A stretch of 64,000 nt of DNA, from the NCBI GenBank assembly GCA_028023455.1, contig JAQFVV010012394.1, positions 23,580,900 through 23,644,899 on the forward strand. Direction: 5' to 3'. Of this stretch, positions 57,245-64,000 are shown in pieces. The notes below the pieces were generated by a model. That model searched no databases and had not been told where the DNA came from. It worked only from the letters and a program-made list of their open reading frames with translations. Made by a program: the position numbers and the translations under genes. Position 1 is the first letter of the stretch. Each line of letters opens with the position of its first letter. Source of the stretch: Epiperipatus broadwayi (lineage: Eukaryota > Onychophora > Udeonychophora > Euonychophora > Peripatidae).

Positions 57245-60200
57245 GCATGTACCGCTCTCTCAAATTTCATTCTCGCTAAAGCCTATCAATACTCCTAAAT
57301 CGTAATTATGATTATGCTAAATGGATTGTCATTTTTATATTTTCATTCATACTTTCATATGCTCTATTTCTGCCACAATTGTTTTCTAAATTAGCTTCCC
57401 ACATACGTTCTTATTTTGCAAATGTGAATACTATTTTATTAGTTAAATATAATTACCGCTGCTATCAAACTCAATAATCTTATGTATTGGTTCGAGTGCT
57501 GTTGTGATATTAATGGTGGATTTAAAGAACTTGAAATAACTGTAATCTAGCGCTATTAAAAAAATCTTAGGTATACCACATAATCTGTAAATTGACATAT
57601 AAATAGCTGCATTAGAACAAAGCCATAAATTATTTGTTACTGCAGCATAACTTAAATAAATACATTCATTTTGTAGTATTGTATGAGGGGTTAATGTCAT
57701 CTAAGGAAGATAAACACCCATTTTATTCATATTTTGACACAAATAACGTAATCAATCATATATATCTCAAGTTAACTTAATAAATCTTATATATATTTCT
57801 AAGTATCTAAGACATTGTTTCATTTATTAAATAGTAATAATATTTGATGTTATATAAAAGGTTTAATTTACTAGATGATAGAATCTCGCTAACAGTAATA
57901 TTCTATACATGAATAAATTCAAATTAGTCTTTTTGTGTCACGGCTTTGCGATGCCGGCAGTGAAAAATAAATTAGATCTGTATCATCGGAATTGTTGCTC
58001 ACAAGCTTGGTAGATCTGAAAAATAGGCAAATAAGGCAGAGTTCATGAGTGTTCCTGGCTTATGTATCTTGCGCATGATTGGGCTCGAGATACTTTTGCC
58101 TAGATTCTAGATCTTGTTATATGAACAGACAAAACCGACCGGTACAGTAGGATTACTAATTAAAAGCATTCTCAGCATACTATGTTGATATATTTAGCAT
58201 TTTTATTTTAAAGTATTAAATAAGGGTACACATATGTATTATTTATACTGAATTACACTTTTTTCGAAAAAAGTTTAAAACTATTGGACTTATAAATAGT
58301 CAAAATAAGAGTCATATATCACATGACCCTATCTCTTAAGCTTGTAAGTTATAAACAATGAGGATTGCCAATTCCTCTACAAGCTTCATGATAAATGCTT
58401 AGCCAGAGCCAACTCTTAAAATATCTCTGTCAGGAACCCCTCCCCAAACCCCTTACCATGGTTTCATGCTTTGGCACTCTTCAGAGGTGTCAAGGTAGGT
58501 TCAGACATTAGATCTAAAAATACCAACTCAAAGCCAAGCACTTATCTAAAAGTTATCTATTGAGTGGAAAATCTGAAATTTTCAGATATTGGACTTATAT
58601 TTTTATTTACATTGTAAAAACATAAAAATATTTTTAAAAATTAAGCATAAAAATCTAAAAATGCCAGATTTTGGATTATTCATAAGATAATAAAAATAAT
58701 TTCAAGTTTTTTTTATTAGTGTAATCAGCCAGCTGGACAATATTAGTGTAGCATATGTGAAGTCATTTTATCTAATGCTTTAAACCAAATTTATTTCTTA
58801 TACTTTACCATTCTTCCTTTTCTTTCAAATAATCAGCTTAATAATTAAGATCTGAGAAACCAAAAAATTTTCACTGGAAAAAAAAAAGTTACCATCGGCT
58901 TACAAAAAAAGAAAAAAAAGGGAAGATAAAGTATTGACGTGTAAAAAACTATGCCTTCAAATATGCTCTAATTGCATAATGAAAGTTTTTATATAATAAT
59001 TTATTCAAAGTTTTTTTTTTGACATTTACTAACATTTTACAATTATGTTTGCATTTTATATAGAATTTGAAATGTGCATTCTAAGGTAAAGCTATTTATT
59101 AAAAAATGACAATAAACTTTGTATGTAGCTAAGAACTAATCATAAACATTATTTCATTAGTAAATTCTCGCCGTAAATAATCTTTTAATTTCTGTACGTA
59201 ATATTTCGAAGCATAATGTTTTTTTACTTAATGTGATCAATGTATATTTGTTTGTTGACAGGTTGAAAAGCAGTTTACTGATGATTGGCAGTTAGTCTTG
59301 TCAAATTAGTTTAGAGCTGTTTGACTTAGCTGTTCAGTTTTTAGAATGTACCCAAAGCTTTGAGATATTAATAATTGATTGAACTTTTTTTTGTGTTTTT
59401 ATTTGCAAACTATTTTTTAAATCAACATTTTTAATATATATATATTGTAGTGATAATAATAATTGGGTGATTTTATTGTTCAGGAGTACGTACGAAGTTC
59501 AAATACCATAAGTCATAGAACTGGAATTAATCTGAGGACCTTACAATCCAGAATTTGAATATTGCTGTGTCAAATCATGCAGAGAATATATAGTAGTAAT
59601 AACCTTGCATAGTTATACACTTTGAAGTTTGATCTTCTAAGCCATCTTTCATCCCAATTGCTTTATATTAAATCAAAATTCTTCTGTTTATGATAAAAAG
59701 ACAATTTTAAATGTAGTATAGTTAAAATACTTGTCATTCGTTGCAAAGTTTAATTTCTTACATTATTAAAATTTCTTTACTTATTCTCAAATACTGCCTT
59801 TAAAAAAAAATCTTCAAACATTCAAATATATGTATACTCCACAAACATTCAAATATATGTATACTCCACGTGTGTATGTACATTCAAATGATAAAATTAC
59901 CTACAGTTCACTGTAAAAATAAGCACACATGAAAAACAAATAAACAATTTATTGATGGCCACAACAAATAACATTTTACATAATACAAAAAATCACAAAT
60001 GGATCAAGAAAAATACTATTAAAGGAAAAAGTAGAATTTTGTTTAAAATACAGAATATATCTTTAAGTACATAATAATTTCATCAATCTAATTATTTAGA
60101 TTGTGATTTTCCCAGAAAAATAATTTATTGATTTCAATATAACCAATGAAAAATTCATAGTTAAAAATAAAATAAAAATACCCTTCATAAATAAAAATAT

Positions 60201-61605
60201 AATACTCTTATCATTTTCAAAGATTTAAAAAATGCAATTTAAAATGTAATTCAAATTAAAAAAACCATTAAAAACCTTTATAGAGAATGTGTGTATACAT
60301 GTATACACATTCAAAATATTACTTCTCAAGCATATACATACATATATATATATTGAATTAAAAAATTTCCATGGATTATTGTAATAAGGAGATTTTATCC
60401 ATGTAAACAGATATTCCATTTACCTTTGAGATTGCCAGGAAATATATATACAAATAAAAATATAAATTTTAAATATTACCTAACTCTTTAATGATAAATA
60501 AACAAATATAATAAAAAACTTTTAACAAATATGTATATGTAAATATATATACAACATATTTAAGTACAGATACATCATATATATAAAATATACATTTGTA
60601 TGTAATTTATGTCGAAAAACAACCTACTATCAATGGTGATCAAATACTTATTTTTGGTCATAGGTCCTGTTATGGAAAGACTTTATTAAACTTCCAGCTT
60701 TGTGTAAATATAAAATGAAATAAATCACAATAAACTTTACTTTAAAAAACAAAATAAATTGCAGAAATGTTTTTAATAGATATTACATAATTATCAATTA
60801 TTTTCACTTAAAATGAATATAATGCTACCCCACCCCCTCTTTTGCGATGTTAATGTAAAATTTCACAAAACATGGGAGATAACATGAAATAATACATTGT
60901 GAAAATTAAATGTATCGATTTTACAAGTGAAAGCAGTTGATAATTATGTGGTAGTAATTAAAAATATTTCTGTAATTAATTTTAATGCTTTTTAAAACTT
61001 AAAGCTATGATTTATTTATTTGTTTATTAATATATTATTTGCTATTTATATATGTATATGAATTAATTTTCTGTTTAAATAATATATTCCTTTCTTCACC
61101 ACTTAACTAAAAAAAATTATACGAAAAATATCACTTTTATCTGATAAGATTTTTAAAGCTATTTACAAAACAATTACTTTTAATTGCTTTAATTGAAAGA
61201 GCAAATGTATGATATTCTTAATATTGATACATGTAAACAAAATTTTAAAATAGAAACCCAAAATATTAAGTTTACATATTATACACTGAGGACAATTTCA
61301 CTTGTAATGTCAATAACGTTATATCTTTTAAAAAATAAAATTAAGGATATACTTTTTTAATTAAGTACAATGTTCATTTTAAAAAGACATTTTATACATT
61401 TAGAATATCATGAAACATTTTGCCCAATAATATACAGATTCAAACTCTAATGTAATTACAAGTATGATTATTAAAATAAAAAAACCTGCATTGCTGAATA
61501 ATAGTATATTACTGCATAAATGAAGAAATATAGTTATGTAAAAGTAAATTACAAGAAATCCTTTTAAATTACTAAGCCCATCTTCAAACAGAAAATGTAA
61601 GTCTC
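57245..61605. other. Intergenic stretch, no gene recognised
   Basis: AT-rich. 57443-57700 has an 85-codon minus ORF with no motif. 57940-58140 and 58330-58560 are GC-richer patches of unknown nature. 59830-59870 contains a 27-base direct duplication (ACATTCAAATATATGTATAC). Confidence 0.35.
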
Positions 61606-61679
61606 AGAAATATGACAACATATATATATATCATACCATTTCCAACATTCTTAAACATTTCAACAATACTATTTTTTAT

Positions 61680-61745
61680 ATCAAAATATTATTCTTACAG
61701 TTTCGACTGTTTTGCAGTCATCAACAGAACTACAATATCCAAAAT
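61680..61745 (-). ncRNA. Hammerhead-like motif in Penelope terminal repeat
   Basis: The minus strand reads TTGATGA, CTGCAAAACAG and TCGAAAC, i.e. one core change plus a short stem II. The partner copy at 62668-62702 (plus) reads CTGTGATGA … GAAAC with an inserted base. Flanking stems are weak. Confidence 0.38.
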
Positions 61746-62440
61746 AAACAATTATAATAAAAATACAAGCATGTTGAGGCACTGGAAAGAGAAACTATAA
61801 TAAATACTTATATGAATTGATAAAATACTTGACAGCTGAGCGCTTTTGAAGCGTTTAGCCTCATATTCATAGCCGTAAAAAAAAAACAAATAGTGTAGAG
61901 TAGAATGTAAATATGCAAATTATATTTAAATTATTTAATTAGCCCAACGTTTGGAAATATCAAAGCAAGTGTCATGTCTGTTAATGGAGTTATTGTTACT
62001 ATTAATAAAGTATGCTTCTTTGATTTTTCATTTACAGTCCTTCTAAATGTATACTATCCTAGGGTTGGAGGGTTCAAATATATTACCGGTCCTTTTTGAG
62101 TGCTCCAAAAATACTGAGAATTGTCATTATTTTTCTGTGCTCTTTTATATGTGTATTTGTGTTGAGTGTTTCTATTGTTAATAGTGGCTTTGGTGTCACC
62201 ACAGTAAATAGCATGGCATTCAGGATGAGGGCATGAGATGCTATAAACGACATGGGGTTTGATCGAGGTCAACTTTGTCTTTAGAATTATTAATAAGACG
62301 GTTAATGCAGGGAGGTGTATGAAAGCTGATTCTAAATCTGGTAGATAAAGATTTCACTAGTTGGTTAGAAATTTTAGGGGTGTAAGGGAAGATAATGTGT
62401 GGAAGGGTGAGGTCTCTGATATTGTCTGTAATTTTCATGT

Positions 62441-62611
62441 GAAATACACAATTAAAACATACATCTTAACCTGACCATTATAAATAATCATTTTCCATTT
62501 TATCATTCCACTGTTAATTAATTTTATCCACATTTATTTTATATAGAGTAATAAAATGAAAAATGATTATTGATAATGGTCAGATTAAGATATATATTTT
62601 AATTGTGTATT
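62441..62611. repeat. Palindromic MITE within the Penelope-like element
   Basis: AAATACACAATTAAAACATA and CTTAACCTGACCATTATAAA pair with complements at 62565-62611 (about 70-base arms). Confidence 0.8.
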
Positions 62612-62988
62612 TAATTATGTATATAAATGTGTAAAATGTATTAATTGTATAATTATATATTTCGGATATTGTAGCTGTGATGATTATTGCAGGGCAGTTG
62701 AAACTGTAAGAATAAAATTTTGATATAAAAAATAGTATTGTTGAAATGTTTAAGAAGGTTGGAAATGGCATGATATGTAAATAGAGAAATTAATACATAA
62801 GAAAAAGAATAAGAGGAAAATTATATTACTGATATATATATATATATGACGAATTGTGTAATGAATATATGAGTTATATTTTATATTATGAATGAGTGCA
62901 TTTAAGCACCCTCTGTTAACTTATTATTTAATGAAGACATAAGATGATGTTATATAATAACCAAGTTGTGAGCAATGATAATATGAGG

Positions 62989-63033
62989 ATTACAAAACTG
63001 GTTTTGGGGAAACCCTCCTTCATCAGCTGTAAT
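62989..63033 (-). ncRNA. Hammerhead-like motif, Penelope type
   Basis: On the minus strand: ATTACAG, CTGATGA, stem II AGGAGGGTTTCCCC, AAAA, a 2-bp stem III around CA, then T and TTGTAAT. Stem I ATTACA/TGTAAT is perfect plus a G-U pair. The only core change is G to A in GAAA. A GUU cleavage triplet is present. Confidence 0.55.
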
Positions 63034-63039
63034 AATGCC

Positions 63040-64000
63040 TATCATCACTAACCACAAACAATTCATAATATACATAAATGTAATATTCTTATTCAAGGAT
63101 GCTATGAACAGAATACTATGAAAAAAAAATCACTCTAATAGTGGTCACATAGATGTAAAATCTTAGAAAAATGTTAACTTACATAATAAATTTATCAAGT
63201 AGACTATGAAATGTTTTCATACTCTCAAATTCAAACATTTTTAAAATCTATAAAATAAATATTTTATGGATAAATATATAAATAATCAATTATATTATTA
63301 ATACATTACTGAATTATAATAATAGGTACACTTCAAAATCCTTTATTAGCTCAATACATAATTAAAATAAAAGATATTTCAAAATAGACAAAGACTTCTT
63401 TTATTTTTTTTTATATCTTCATTTATTTTATTATTATTATTTTATAAAATTCAAAAGAATGTTTTTTTGAAATGTGAAATTTTGTATAATTTTCTTTATA
63501 TGTCTACGTTTGATGGTTGCACTATGTAAACAAAAAAAATGCTAAATAAAATTTATTTCATTTTCTGAGATTATTTACAGTAAATATTTACACATCTACA
63601 CAAATCAATTTTATTATTATTATGTGATATATTTTCAGGCTCGCTTATGATATGAAAGTTTTTACACATTTTCTAAATTTACATTTATAAAATATTTCAT
63701 ATAAACATTTTTCATCATACATTAAAAATAGTATTTGCTTTGAAAAATGATGTATTATTATTAATAGATGTTTATAAATTATAAGTGGTTAATATATCCT
63801 AAGCTCTATTATTAGACCATCCAAACAGCAGCAAGATACAAATTAAATGAAAAAGGTAATTGATAACTTTCATCCATTTCATAAAAAATCAAAAATTATT
63901 TAAAAATCAAACTAATGCACAACTATTACAAAACAAATATATTTAATAAATATGATCATCAAAAGCATTCTGCAAGAAATTAGATAGTAATTGGATTTGC
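63040..64000. other. Intergenic stretch to window end
   Basis: Very AT-rich; no repeat arms or coding frames recognised. Confidence 0.4.

Larger units (their letters stand above)
61612..62790 (-). mobile_element. Decayed Penelope-like element with inverted terminal repeats
   Basis: The minus strand encodes part of the linker and GIY-YIG endonuclease found at the C-terminus of Penelope-like reverse transcriptases: FPYTPKISNQLVKSLSTRFR near 62380, then a frame change, then VVYSISCPHPECHAIYCGDT and INNRNTQHKYTYK near 62250-62130. The GIY/YIG pair is eroded to VVY/IYC. Ends 61612-61745 and 62650-62790 are inverted copies (CCATTTCCAACATTCTTAAA and complement), as reported for Penelope pseudo-LTRs. 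The RT domain itself is gone. Confidence 0.62.

Noticed and set aside
1-64000. Bacterial or viral origin of the window
   Set aside because: Spliced DNAAF4, GT-AG introns, SINEs and LINEs are animal nuclear features; no prokaryotic gene order or ribosome binding sites.

Overview
The window is AT-rich (roughly 70 percent or more) animal DNA. It has a multi-exon gene with GT-AG introns of several kilobases, APE-type LINEs, tRNA-derived SINEs, hAT and mariner derivatives, a Penelope-like element with a GIY-YIG domain, and many palindromic non-autonomous elements. No bacterial operons, CRISPR arrays or rRNA are seen. A motile-cilium gene in this repeat setting fits an invertebrate such as a mollusc or chelicerate, but the sequence alone does not fix the phylum. 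One gene is clear: a DNAAF4 (DYX1C1) orthologue on the plus strand. Eight coding exons lie between 663 and 37147 and splice to about 325 residues with intact reading frame. They cover the charged middle region and the whole C-terminal TPR domain. The N-terminal CS (p23-like) exons, about 100 residues, must lie upstream of base 1. The stop codon is followed one base later by AATAAA. Layout: 1-600 holds a tRNA-like SINE and a composite repeat containing a hammerhead-ribozyme-like fold. Introns at 797-7048, 7302-12903, 13032-21433, 21529-25299, 25543-30183 and 30290-37040 are packed with nested elements; the intron at 25381-25469 is only 89 bases. Intron contents include a recurring long palindrome ('family A', at least ten copies, several with 12-13 bp target duplications), mariner derivatives, two non-autonomous hATs with TSD-like flanks, a decayed DUF4371-type hAT transposase, LINE remnants and a 2.2 kb solo-LTR-like block. 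Downstream of DNAAF4, 37148-64000 holds a decayed APE-type LINE on the minus strand (about 42930-46110), a cluster of the hammerhead/tRNA-like repeat (47390-48400), two palindromic MITEs (one with a hammerhead-like motif at its centre), an almost complete RTE-type LINE (52640-55735), one unidentified exon-like ORF on the minus strand (56951-57244), and a decayed Penelope-like element (61612-62790). The most unusual material is ribozyme-like. Several copies of a dispersed repeat share a type-I hammerhead layout (stem I, CUGAUGA, stem II, GAAA, a 3-bp stem III, stem I) joined to a pol III B-box region. A second hammerhead style, typical of Penelope-like elements, occurs at 61690-63033. All visible copies carry some decay. 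The inference is of active families elsewhere in this genome rather than active ribozymes here.
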